NCBI RefSeq assembly: GCF_022828475.1
Contig: NZ_CP059557.1
Location: forward strand, 3,643,470 to 3,707,469
Source of the DNA: Saccharopolyspora gloriosae
GTDB taxonomy: Bacteria > Actinomycetota > Actinomycetes > Mycobacteriales > Pseudonocardiaceae
DNA: 64,000 bases
Direction: 5' to 3'
Shown: piece by piece, positions 47,633 to 55,682 of the stretch
Numbering within the stretch: the first letter of the stretch is position 1
How the letters are laid out: each line of letters starts with the position of its first letter
Notes under the pieces: model-generated
The model's input: only the letters and a program-made list of their open reading frames with translations
Databases searched by the model: none
What the model was told of the DNA's origin: nothing
Position numbers and translations under genes: made by a program

Positions 47633-47667
47633 CGTGCGTGCCACCCCTTGACGGGATGGCACGCACG
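47633..47667 (-). terminator. Hairpin after the amino acid dehydrogenase gene
   Basis: CGTGCGTGCCA (47633-47643) pairs with TGGCACGCACG (47657-47667), with further CCC/GGG pairing inside. It begins about 20 bp after the dehydrogenase stop codon, upstream of the cspA promoter. Confidence 0.65.
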
Positions 47668-47688
47668 TTTCGGCTTGGACTCGGCGAG

Positions 47689-48882
47689 CTACGGAATGCT
47701 GACCAGCAACCGCCCTTCCGCCTCGGCCACCTTGTTCTGCTCGGTCTGCCAGTCCGCGAGCCGCAGGGCCGCGGTCCGAGGTGTGGTCCCCTCCGCGTCC
47801 CAGGCCGCGATCAGCGGCGGGATCTTCGCCAACATCTCCTCGCGGAGCACGCTGAACGAGAGCACCGGGTCCGCGTCCACTCGCCCCAGCAGCAACCACC
47901 ACGCCCAGGCGACCGCACCGGAGTTGGCCACGAAGTCGGGGATCACCGGGATCCCGCGCTCGGCCAGCACCTGCTCGGCTTCCGGGGTGATCGGCGTGTT
48001 CGCCGCCTCGATGATCACCTTCGCGGCCACCTCAGGCACCCGCTCCGGCGTGATCGCGTAGGACACCGCGGCCGGGATCAGCACGTCGACGTCCACCGCG
48101 AGCACCGCGTCCCTGTGCAGCCGCTGCACATCGGCGGGAACCTGATCGCGGTCGATCTCACCGAACCGGTCCCTGGCGTCCAGCAGCGCCGGGATGTCGA
48201 GCCCGTCCGGGTGGTAGAGAGAGCCGGCCGCGTCCGCCACTGCTACGACCTTCAGCCCGGCCTCGTGCAGGTACCAGGCGGCGCCGCCGCCCATGGTGCC
48301 CACGCCCTGCACCGCGACGGTGGTGCTGCCGTGGTCCCAGCTGCGTGCGTGCACCACGCCGAGGCAGCACTGCGCCACGCCGTAGCCACCGACGACATCA
48401 CCGAGCAGCAACCCACCGGGGACCGGGGCGTTGAGGCCCGCGCGGACCCGGCGCAGCGTGTGCTCGACGTCGGGAGCCCGGCGGATAGCGGCGTGGTACG
48501 ACTGCTCCAGCCCGGCCTCCACGAACACCTCGTCGATCAGGTGCTGCGGCACGCCGAGATCTTCGGCCGTCACCCAATGCGCGTCGATCCACGGCCGCAT
48601 GGCCCCGACGAATCGGCGCAGCACACCGTGCGCCCGGGGGTCCTTGGGGTCGCAGTCGATGCCGCCCTTGGCGCCACCGACGGGTAGATCGAACACGGCG
48701 GTCTTACGGGCCATGCCCCGCGCCAGGTCCTCCACTTCCGACATCGTGCATCCGGCGCGCATCCGGGTTCCGCCGGTCGCCAAGCCGGACACCAGAGTGT
48801 GCACGACGAGGTATCCGTGCTTTCCCGTCACCGGATCTGTCCAGGTCACCCTCATCAGCGGGTCACAGTCCACAAGTGCCAC
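47689..48882 (-). CDS. Glu/Leu/Phe/Val dehydrogenase (branched-chain type)
   Basis: 397 residues. The dimerisation/substrate domain holds the catalytic lysines in GGTRMRAGCT, ARKTAVFDLPVGGAKGGIDCDP, and aspartate in TAEDLGVPQ. The Rossmann domain shows TVAVQGVGTMGGGAAWYL and IIEAANTPITPEA, then VIPDFVANSGAVAWAWW. It removes the amino group from leucine, valine or a similar amino acid with NAD. GTG 48882 has GAGG eight bases upstream. A promoter, a short Leu-rich ORF and a hairpin precede it. A second, only distantly similar family member is at 56911-58086. Confidence 0.88.
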   Translation of the reverse strand: MALVDCDPLMRVTWTDPVTGKHGYLVVHTLVSGLATGGTRMRAGCTMSEVEDLARGMARKTAVFDLPVGGAKGGIDCDPKDPRAHGVLRRFVGAMRPWIDAHWVTAEDLGVPQHLIDEVFVEAGLEQSYHAAIRRAPDVEHTLRRVRAGLNAPVPGGLLLGDVVGGYGVAQCCLGVVHARSWDHGSTTVAVQGVGTMGGGAAWYLHEAGLKVVAVADAAGSLYHPDGLDIPALLDARDRFGEIDRDQVPADVQRLHRDAVLAVDVDVLIPAAVSYAITPERVPEVAAKVIIEAANTPITPEAEQVLAERGIPVIPDFVANSGAVAWAWWLLLGRVDADPVLSFSVLREEMLAKIPPLIAAWDAEGTTPRTAALRLADWQTEQNKVAEAEGRLLVSIP

Positions 48883-49047
48883 CGGCCGAACCTCCTCCCA
48901 AGTGCAGTGCAAGAAATGGGCGCACAAGGTCGGCGCCCACCAGAGTTACCTACAGAAGGGGCGTGTTCCGGCCGAGGGATTCCAGGCATCGCTCAGGGGA
49001 GATCCCACGGGGTCCGAGTTCGGCCGGCCGCACGCGCTGCGGAGTGA

Positions 49048-49067
49048 CCACCGCCTGCCGGCGGTGG
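49048..49067 (-). promoter_or_regulatory. Leader hairpin after the short ORF
   Basis: CCACCGCC (49048-49055) and GGCGGTGG (49060-49067) form a perfect 8-bp stem with a tetraloop, 7 nt past the stop of the 24-codon leader ORF and about 165 nt before the dehydrogenase start. No U-tract. Confidence 0.45.
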
Positions 49068-49074
49068 CCGGTCT

Positions 49075-49149
49075 CTAATGTCGCAGCCAGAGCGATGAAG
49101 ACGACAGCCAGCGGAGGGGACGGGGAAGGCCGTACTCGTTGGCCCGCAT
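49075..49149 (-). CDS. Possible 24-residue leader peptide upstream of the amino acid dehydrogenase
   Basis: ATG 49149 to TAG 49075. The ribosome site GGAGGTGA five bases upstream is a near-perfect anti-Shine-Dalgarno match, stronger than most in the window. The peptide has five leucines, two tryptophans and a run of four serines in 24 residues. It starts about 25 nt after a predicted transcript start. A leader peptide of an attenuator is the natural reading, but there is no proof of translation. Confidence 0.4.
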   Translation of the reverse strand: MRANEYGLPRPLRWLSSSSLWLRH

Positions 49150-49181
49150 GGTCACCTCCGGGTCTCGCTGGCGATGGCTCG

Positions 49182-49211
49182 AAGCTAAACCCGCGCTGGA
49201 TTTATTGTCAA
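49182..49211 (-). promoter_or_regulatory. Promoter with overlapping palindrome for the amino acid dehydrogenase
   Basis: On the minus strand: perfect -35 TTGACA (49211-49206), 18-bp spacer, -10 TAGCTT (49187-49182). The -35 is embedded in the palindrome ATTGT-TG-ACAAT (49204-49215), a likely operator. The area is unusually AT-rich for this DNA. Confidence 0.65.
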
Positions 49212-49485
49212 CAATCGTCGTATCCGACATTCACGCCGTCATCCGAAGTTCACGGCGAAACCTCGATGTGACCTACCAGCAAGCCTCTGACCAGGCTAAT
49301 CGAAGATCCTGCCAATACCGGCAACTGGGCGCCGACACTCACTCGTCCGGGGTCTTAAGCTCTGGGCGCGGCAGTTGTTCACCGCGTCGGAGTCAGACTT
49401 CGCGCGGGTAAAGGCAGGGCGTCGCGCGGGTACGAGTTCGGAGAATCGGCTCCGCTCCCCGTGCACGGACTGGGAGGATGCAGGC

Positions 49486-50379
49486 ATGAGCCAACCGGGA
49501 CTCCCCGAGCAGGGGGCCGGCCCCCACCGACCGGATCCGCAGGGTCCGCCGGGCGCGCTGGATCAAGCGGCGCAGCAGAACCTCATCCAAGACGTGGGCC
49601 GGGTGCTGCTGCGCTCGATGCCGCCCGCGTGGAGCGAGGTGACCGTCGAGTACCGCGCGGTCGGCGCGCACTCGGAGATCTCCGCGCGGTTGCTCGCGCC
49701 CAACGGCACGCCGATTCCGCTGGCCGTGCCCGCGGAGGTCGCGGAACTGTTCGCCCGGCTCCGCCACGGCATGCACGAACCGGACCGGGGCACCTGGATC
49801 AGCGCGCTGTACCGATTGCAGCGCCCCAGCAGCTACAGCGTGGACTTCAACGGGGACTACGAGCCGGCCTGGCAGCGCACGCCGCCCGCCGAGGCGTTCG
49901 CCGCCGAACTCCGCACCTACCCCCGAGCGGGCGTGAACATCCCCGGTTGGCTCGCGCACCACGCCGGGGTCCCGGACGCGACGGGCACCGCCACCCGCGC
50001 GCCCGCGCTGCGCACCGCGGAGGTCTTCGACGCGGTCGACGAAACCGGGCGCCCCAGGGTGGACCGTCCCGAAGTCGGCGTCGACGAGTTCACCGGTCTC
50101 GCCGACTACCTCGACCGCGCGCCCGTCGTCCTGGCGGCGCGCAGCTATGACACCGATCAGCTCGACCCGGCCGCTCCCGCGTCGGTACCGCTGACCTTCC
50201 ACACCGACGGCCAGTGGATCTGGCCCGGCGCGGTCGGCTATTACCTGCGCACGCACGGGGTGCCACCGGACGCGGAGCTCGTCTCGCACATCCGCCGCTC
50301 CGGGTTCAGGGTGCCGGCGGTCGACGAGCACCTGCGTGAGCTCGCCGTATCGGTGATCACCGGCGAGGAGCATCGCTGA
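49486..50379 (+). CDS. Hypothetical protein, resembles the N-terminal module of TNT-type toxin proteins
   Basis: 297 residues, soluble, no signal peptide. First 30 residues rich in Pro, Gly and Gln; then LLRSMPPAWSEVTVEYRAVGAHSEI, GTWISALYRLQRPSSYSVDFNGDYEPAW and a C-terminal LTFHTDGQWIWPGAVGYYLRTHGVPPD. The middle blocks recall a module I know from actinobacterial proteins ending in a TNT NAD-glycohydrolase domain, but that toxic domain is not present here. ATG 49486 has GGAGG eight bases upstream. Role unknown. Coupled to the following amidohydrolase. Confidence 0.65.
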   Translation: MSQPGLPEQGAGPHRPDPQGPPGALDQAAQQNLIQDVGRVLLRSMPPAWSEVTVEYRAVGAHSEISARLLAPNGTPIPLAVPAEVAELFARLRHGMHEPDRGTWISALYRLQRPSSYSVDFNGDYEPAWQRTPPAEAFAAELRTYPRAGVNIPGWLAHHAGVPDATGTATRAPALRTAEVFDAVDETGRPRVDRPEVGVDEFTGLADYLDRAPVVLAARSYDTDQLDPAAPASVPLTFHTDGQWIWPGAVGYYLRTHGVPPDAELVSHIRRSGFRVPAVDEHLRELAVSVITGEEHR

Positions 50380-51974
50380 CGGGCGCCGACCTGGCGTTCG
50401 TGGACGGCCCGGTGGCCACCATGGACGCCACCGGTTCGCACACGGATGCGCTCGCGGTCCGGGACCGTCGCATCGTCGCGCTGGGATCGGCCGACGTGGA
50501 CGCGTTGATCACCGACCGGACCGAGGTGATCCAGCTGCGGGGGCGGCTCCTGCTGCCCGGTTTCCAGGACGCGCACGCGCATCCGGTGTTCGGCGGGCTG
50601 CTCCGGTTGCGCTGCGACCTGATGGAGGCGGCGGACGCCGCCGACTGCCTCCGAGTGATCGGCGATCACGAGGGCGACGGCCGATGGGTTCTGGGCGGCG
50701 GCTGGGACTCGGCGCACTTCCCGGGAGGTGCGCCGACCGCCGAGGCGCTCGACCGGGTCACCGGTTCCCGTCCGGCGTACCTGGTCAACCGCGATCATCA
50801 CAGCGCGTGGGTGAACACGGCCGCGTTGCGGCTCGCGGGCGTGGACGCACAGACCCCTGATCCGCCGGACGGGTGGATCGAGCGGGACGCCCGCGGCCGC
50901 CCTGCCGGAACCTTGCACGAAGGCGCCGCCGATCTCGTCGCTCGCGCGCTGCCCGCCCCGGATCCGGACGAGTACCGGGCGGCGTTGCTGGAGGGGCAGC
51001 GGCTGCTGCACGCCCACGGCGTCACGGGGTGGCAGGACGCGATCGTCGGCGCCTACCTCGGGCACGCCGACATCCTCGACACCTATCGGACGCTCGACCG
51101 GACGGGCCTGCTGAGCGGACGCGTGCAGGGCGCGCTGTGGTGGGATCGCCGCCGCGGCCCGGAACAGGTGCCGGACCTGGTCGAACGCCGGGAGCTGGCA
51201 CGCGGCGCCCGGTTCCGCGCGGACCACGTCAAACTGATGATCGACGGCGTGTGCGAGAACCGGACGGCGTCGATGGTGCGGCCTTACCTCGGCGAGCGGC
51301 GCAACGGACTCTCGCACTTGTCGGCCCCCGAACTCCGGGAGGTGGTCGGGCGGCTCGCCGCCGAGGGATTTTCGGTTCACTTCCACGCCGTGGGAGATCG
51401 TGCCGTGCGCGATGCGCTGGACGCCGTCGCCGCCGCACCGGGTTCCGGCCTGCGGCACCAGATCGCGCACGTGCAGGTGATCCGGACGGAGGACGTTGCA
51501 CGGTTCCGGGAACTCGGGGTCACGGCGAACGTTCAGGAGGCTTGGGCGATCAACGACGGGGCGATGACCGAGCTGACGATTCCCAGGCTGGGCACCGAAC
51601 GCGCCGCGCGCCAATACCCGTTTCGGTCCTTGCACGAGGCGGGGGCTCCCCTCGCGGCGGGCAGCGACTGGCCGGTTTCCGATATCGCGCCGCTGGCAGC
51701 GGTGCACGCCGCGGTGAATCGCTGCGAACCGGGCGGCGAGGCGGATCCTTTCCTGCCGGAGCAGTCGCTCGAACTCGGGGCCGCGCTCACGGCGCACACG
51801 CGCGGAAGCGCTCGGGCGAACGGGTTCGCGGCCGAGACCGGGTCGCTCGAACCGGGCAAGGCGGCCGATCTTGTGGTGCTCGATCGCGACCCGTTCTCCC
51901 TGCCCGGTCCGGAAATCGGGCGCACCCGAGTCGATCTGACCATTGTGGATGGTGCCGTGGTGCATCGGCGCTGA
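50376..51974 (+). CDS. Amidohydrolase family protein (YtcJ-like), probable CTG start
   Basis: 532 residues if started at CTG 50376. Metal-dependent hydrolase of the YtcJ/DUF amidohydrolase_3 type: PGFQDAHAHPVFGG (metal histidines), the lysine in FRADHVKLMIDGVCENRTA, FHAVGDRAVRDALD, and the final Asp in AAGSDWPVSDIAP; TGSLEPGKAADLVVLDRDPF closes the barrel. Starting at GTG 50400 would cut the first beta strand (ADLAFVDGPVATMD) and has no ribosome site, while CTG 50376 overlaps the previous stop (CTGA) and has GAGGAG five bases upstream. Substrate unknown, likely a cyclic or linear amide. Confidence 0.85.
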   Translation: MTGADLAFVDGPVATMDATGSHTDALAVRDRRIVALGSADVDALITDRTEVIQLRGRLLLPGFQDAHAHPVFGGLLRLRCDLMEAADAADCLRVIGDHEGDGRWVLGGGWDSAHFPGGAPTAEALDRVTGSRPAYLVNRDHHSAWVNTAALRLAGVDAQTPDPPDGWIERDARGRPAGTLHEGAADLVARALPAPDPDEYRAALLEGQRLLHAHGVTGWQDAIVGAYLGHADILDTYRTLDRTGLLSGRVQGALWWDRRRGPEQVPDLVERRELARGARFRADHVKLMIDGVCENRTASMVRPYLGERRNGLSHLSAPELREVVGRLAAEGFSVHFHAVGDRAVRDALDAVAAAPGSGLRHQIAHVQVIRTEDVARFRELGVTANVQEAWAINDGAMTELTIPRLGTERAARQYPFRSLHEAGAPLAAGSDWPVSDIAPLAAVHAAVNRCEPGGEADPFLPEQSLELGAALTAHTRGSARANGFAAETGSLEPGKAADLVVLDRDPFSLPGPEIGRTRVDLTIVDGAVVHRR

Positions 51975-51975
51975 G

Positions 51976-52773
51976 TCACCCGATCGCTTGAAACACTCGC
52001 AGGCCGAGGTCGGCGATCCGATCGTGCACCGGGCTGCGTTCGGCGCCGCGACGGGATCGTTCGTCGGTGAGCTCGTCCACCAGCACCGCGACCACCGCGC
52101 GCGGCCGGTCGTCCCCGATCAACGCCACATCGTGGCGGGAACCCTGGATCTCGCCGGTCTTGTTCCAACACCGCGCCCCTTCCGGCAAGGAGGCGGGGAG
52201 CCGGTCTCGGATCTGCTGGCGGGACAGCACGTCCAGCGCGTGCACGGTGAGCTGCACCGGTAGCGCCCGGCCGGTCGCGAGCCGGTCCAGGATCCGCGCC
52301 TGGTCCAGCGCGCAAGTGCTGTTGCTCCCCGGCGCGTGCACGTCCATCAGCCGCCGTTCGACCTTGGTGGCGACGCAGCCGAGATCGGTGGCGCAGCTCG
52401 CGATCGCGGGGAACCCGACGGCATCGATCACCGCGTTCGTCGCGGCGTTGTCGCTGATGATGATCATGAGCGTGATCAGATCACCGACCGTGAGACGGTC
52501 CACGCCGGGCAGTTCGCGCAGCACCCCGGAGCCGCCCGCGCGTTGCGACGGAAGCGGGACGGTGGTGTCCAGCGTGAACCGTCCTTCGTGGACCGCCCGC
52601 AGTGCGGCGATCATGATGAGCACCTTGATCGTGCTGGCCGGATGCACCTCGCGGTCCGCTCCGGCCAGCACCGGAATCCGCTCGTCCAGGTCCCACGCGG
52701 CGAACCCGACGCGGCCGGGGAACTCTCGCCGGGCCTCGTCCAGCGAGGACTCCAGCCGTTCCGCGAAACCCAT
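51976..52773 (-). CDS. Class-A beta-lactamase-like serine hydrolase, cytoplasmic
   Basis: 265 residues. The three serine-hydrolase motifs are present: SxxK as ASTIK, SDN as IISDNAATN, and KTG as CWNKTGE. The position of the class A general base Glu166 reads RRLMDVHAPGSN, so no glutamate is there, and there is no signal peptide. It therefore is unlikely to give antibiotic resistance and more likely is a peptidase, amidase or esterase. ATG 52773 has GGGGAG four bases upstream. It lies 11 bp after the cyclodeaminase-family gene, so the two form an operon. Confidence 0.82.
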   Translation of the reverse strand: MGFAERLESSLDEARREFPGRVGFAAWDLDERIPVLAGADREVHPASTIKVLIMIAALRAVHEGRFTLDTTVPLPSQRAGGSGVLRELPGVDRLTVGDLITLMIIISDNAATNAVIDAVGFPAIASCATDLGCVATKVERRLMDVHAPGSNSTCALDQARILDRLATGRALPVQLTVHALDVLSRQQIRDRLPASLPEGARCWNKTGEIQGSRHDVALIGDDRPRAVVAVLVDELTDERSRRGAERSPVHDRIADLGLRVFQAIG

Positions 52774-52784
52774 CCGACTCCCCC

Positions 52785-53726
52785 TCACAGCGTTCCGAGC
52801 ACGGCGTGCGCGGCGGCGGCGTCCTGGATGCCGATTCCGACGCTGTTGTAGAACACCAGCTGCGCCGGGTCGGTCCGTCCCGGCGCGCGCCCGGTCAACA
52901 CCTCGCCCAGCGAGCGAAGCCGTGCGCGGTCGGTGTCCCCGCGTTCCAGTGCGCGCACGATCGGCCCGGCGTGGTGGACGGCCGTGTCCACATCGTCGAC
53001 GACGACCAGGTCGCAGCGCCGGACGAGTTCCTCGTCGACCTCGCGGCGGTGCGGTTCGAAGCTGCCGACCGACACCACCGTCGCGCCCGGCTCGACGAGG
53101 TCGGCGGTGATCACCGGTTCGGTGCTCAGCGTGCAGGCGGCGATGAGCGAGGCGCCGCGCACCGCCTGCTCCGCGGTGTCGGCGGCCCGCACGTCGACGC
53201 CCAGTTCGGCGGCGAGTTCGCGTGCGAGGGTCTCCCGCCGTTCGCGGTCCCTGCTGTGAATGCGCACTGTCCGCAGGGCGCGCACCCGGGCGATGGCGCG
53301 GACGTGCGCCCGGGCCTGCACCCCGGAACCGAGCACCGCCAGGCCTCCGGCCGATTCCGGCGCCAAGACGTCGATGGCGACCGCGCTGCCCGCCGCGGTG
53401 CGCAGCTCGGTCAGCGCGGTGCCCGCCATGACCGCCCGCACCTGGCCGTTCTCGGCGTCGAGCACCAGCACCGTCGCCGAGATCACCGGCAGCCCCAGCT
53501 CGGCGTTGCCCGGATGCGCGGACACGAGCTTGCTCACCGCGCCGTGCTCCGGGGACACGGTGCCGAGGTAGCCGAGCGCGGTTCCGGTGCCGCTGGGCAC
53601 CGACGTCTTCCGGGCGAGCCGTGCGCGATCCTCGCCCAGCGCTGCGAACGCGGTGCGCTGCGAGCGGATCGCCGTGTCGAGGTCCAGCGCGGCGGTCACG
53701 TCCGCGTCCGTCCACGTGCTCGTCAT
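52785..53726 (-). CDS. Ornithine cyclodeaminase / mu-crystallin family protein
   Basis: 313 residues. N-terminal TDADVTAALDLDTAI and ARKTSVPSGTGTALGYLGTVS, then the Rossmann core GGLAVLGSGVQARAHVRAIARVRALRTVRIHSRD and a conserved Asp in VVVDDVDTAVHHAG. The family includes ornithine and lysine cyclodeaminases, alanine dehydrogenase and ketimine reductases; which one cannot be told. ATG 53726 has GGGAGG five bases upstream. It is divergent from the aldehyde dehydrogenase/amine oxidase set, which would fit a lysine cyclodeaminase or piperideine-2-carboxylate reductase (inference). Confidence 0.85.
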   Translation of the reverse strand: MTSTWTDADVTAALDLDTAIRSQRTAFAALGEDRARLARKTSVPSGTGTALGYLGTVSPEHGAVSKLVSAHPGNAELGLPVISATVLVLDAENGQVRAVMAGTALTELRTAAGSAVAIDVLAPESAGGLAVLGSGVQARAHVRAIARVRALRTVRIHSRDRERRETLARELAAELGVDVRAADTAEQAVRGASLIAACTLSTEPVITADLVEPGATVVSVGSFEPHRREVDEELVRRCDLVVVDDVDTAVHHAGPIVRALERGDTDRARLRSLGEVLTGRAPGRTDPAQLVFYNSVGIGIQDAAAAHAVLGTL

Positions 53727-53793
53727 TCGTGCCTCCCAGCTCGCTGCTCCCGCAACCTCGCACACGGTAGGCGGGCGGCAGTGGTGATCGTTG

Positions 53794-53849
53794 CTGAGCG
53801 ATAGCTTCGCTGATGCTCAGAAACCCAGGAAATCACTCTTCTGATGCTC
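53794..53849. promoter_or_regulatory. Repeats in the divergent cyclodeaminase / aldehyde dehydrogenase promoter region
   Basis: CTGAGC (53794-53799) and GCTCAG (53815-53820) are an inverted repeat; CTGATGCTC occurs at 53810-53818 and again at 53841-53849, 31 bp (three helix turns) apart. This pattern suits binding of a dimeric or tetrameric regulator such as the LysR encoded at 58091. Confidence 0.4.
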
Positions 53850-54098
53850 GATGTTCGAACGCCTGCGCGGTTACCGTGGGTTTCGTGACCGGGCGCACAC
53901 ATCAACTTCGTCCGGTCCGGCTCGCATCGGCCGCCCCTGCAGAACGACGACTCCCCGACCCGGCAGCCCGAAACCCTTGCGACCACCGGCCGTCCCAGGC
54001 CACGACGGTATTGAACGGAACGGACCGGTCGCGCTGCGATCCGCGATGTACCGGCCGCACAGCACACGCCCGCACGAACGAGGAAGAGGTGGACCACG

Positions 54099-55682
54099 GT
54101 GTCGACGACGGTGAGTTCGGTGATCGGAGCAGACCCGCTCGAGGCGGCCGCCGGAGCTGGATCCACGGAGTACCTGTCCCGGAACCCGGCCCGGCTGGAC
54201 GACGTGGTCGCGCGGGTGGAGCTGGCGGGTCCGGAGACCGTGCGCGCGGCGGCGCACGCGGCCCGCACCGCGCAGCGGGAGTGGGCGCAGGTGCCCGCGC
54301 CGGTGCGCGGCCGGGTCGTCGCGGAGCTCGGCAGGCTGGTGGAGGCGAACAAGGAGTCGCTGGCCCGGTTGGTGACTCGCGAGATCGGCAAGCCCTACGC
54401 CGAAGCGCTCGGCGAGGTTCAGGAGATCGTCGACACCTGCGACTTCTTCCTCGGTGAGGGGCGCAGGCTCTACGGCCAGACCGTTCCGTCGGAGATGCCG
54501 GACAAGCAGCTGTTCACCTTCCGGGTGCCGGTGGGCGTCGCGATGGTGATCACGGCGGGCAACTTCCCGGTGGCGGTGCCGTCGTGGTACTTGGTCCCCG
54601 CCTTGCTGTGCGGTAACGCGGTGGTCTGGAAACCGGCCGAGTACGCCGCTGCGGCCGCACGGGCGGTGGCCGAACTGGCCTGGCGCGCGGGCGTTCCGCG
54701 AGGCGTGCTGAACCTCGTCTACGCCGACGGGGAGGCCACGTTCGACGGCTTGGAGTCCGCGTTGCGCGACGGTCTCGTCGACAAGGTCGGCTTCACCGGT
54801 TCCAGCGCGGTGGGATCGCGGGTCGGCGCGCTGTGCGGCAAGTACACGCAGAGTCCGTGCCTGGAACTCGGCGGGAAGAATCCGATGGTGGTCGCCGCGG
54901 ACGCGGATCTCGACCTGGCGGTGGAGGGTGCGCTGTTCTCCGGCTGGGGCACCGCCGGTCAACGCTGCACTTCGCTGGGGAACCTGATCGTGCACCGCGA
55001 CGTGCACGACGAGTTCGTCGGCAGGCTGGACCGAGCGCTGCGGACGGCCGCGATCGGCGATCCGGCCGGTGATGTGCTCTACGGTCCGCTGCTCGACCAG
55101 AAGTTCGCCGACGGCTTCGAATCGGTGCTGGACACCATCGCGGATCACCACCAGGTGCTGGGGTCCTCGGCGGTCGGCCGGATCAACGCCGCCGCTCCGC
55201 GCGAAGGGTTCCAGGGCGATCCGGAAGCGGGCTTGTTCTACCACCCGGTGCTGCTGGACGGGCTGCGTCCCGATGATCACGTGTTCACCCAGGAGACCTT
55301 CGGCCCGATCGTCGGTGTGAGCACCTTCGACGGTCTGGACGAAGCGATCGAGCTGGGCAACGCACCCGGTTACGGGCTTTCCGCGGCCGTCTACACCACC
55401 GATCCCGCCACGGCTTTCCGGTTCCGCCAGGGCACCGGCGCCGGGATGGTCAGCGTGAACAACTCGACTTCCGGGGCGGAGGCGCACCTTCCGTTCGGCG
55501 GAAACGGCCGCTCCGGCAACGGAAGCCGCCAGTCGGGCATCTGGGTGCTCGACCAGTTCACCCGCTGGCAGTCGTTGAACTGGGACTTCTCCGGGAAGTT
55601 GCAGAAGGCGCAGATGGACGTCGCCACCGTCGAACCGGACCGCGGCTATCGGTTGCCGCCCGAACTGGGCGGCACGTCGTGA
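54099..55682 (+). CDS. Aldehyde dehydrogenase, ALDH7-like (aminoadipate semialdehyde type?)
   Basis: 527 residues. NAD-binding VAMVITAGNFPVAVPSWYLVPAL, FTGSSAVGSRVG, catalytic glutamate in LELGGKNPMVVAA, catalytic cysteine in WGTAGQRCTSLGNLIVHRD; GTAGQRCT is typical of ALDH7 (alpha-aminoadipic semialdehyde / piperideine-6-carboxylate) dehydrogenases. GTG 54099 has GAGG nine bases upstream. The following FAD oxidase gene overlaps it by four bases. If the oxidase makes piperideine-6-carboxylate, this enzyme would convert it to 2-aminoadipate. Confidence 0.85.
   Translation: MSTTVSSVIGADPLEAAAGAGSTEYLSRNPARLDDVVARVELAGPETVRAAAHAARTAQREWAQVPAPVRGRVVAELGRLVEANKESLARLVTREIGKPYAEALGEVQEIVDTCDFFLGEGRRLYGQTVPSEMPDKQLFTFRVPVGVAMVITAGNFPVAVPSWYLVPALLCGNAVVWKPAEYAAAAARAVAELAWRAGVPRGVLNLVYADGEATFDGLESALRDGLVDKVGFTGSSAVGSRVGALCGKYTQSPCLELGGKNPMVVAADADLDLAVEGALFSGWGTAGQRCTSLGNLIVHRDVHDEFVGRLDRALRTAAIGDPAGDVLYGPLLDQKFADGFESVLDTIADHHQVLGSSAVGRINAAAPREGFQGDPEAGLFYHPVLLDGLRPDDHVFTQETFGPIVGVSTFDGLDEAIELGNAPGYGLSAAVYTTDPATAFRFRQGTGAGMVSVNNSTSGAEAHLPFGGNGRSGNGSRQSGIWVLDQFTRWQSLNWDFSGKLQKAQMDVATVEPDRGYRLPPELGGTS

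Noticed and set aside
51976-52773. Antibiotic-resistance beta-lactamase
   Set aside because: No signal peptide and no Glu166 equivalent; the class A label would mislead.
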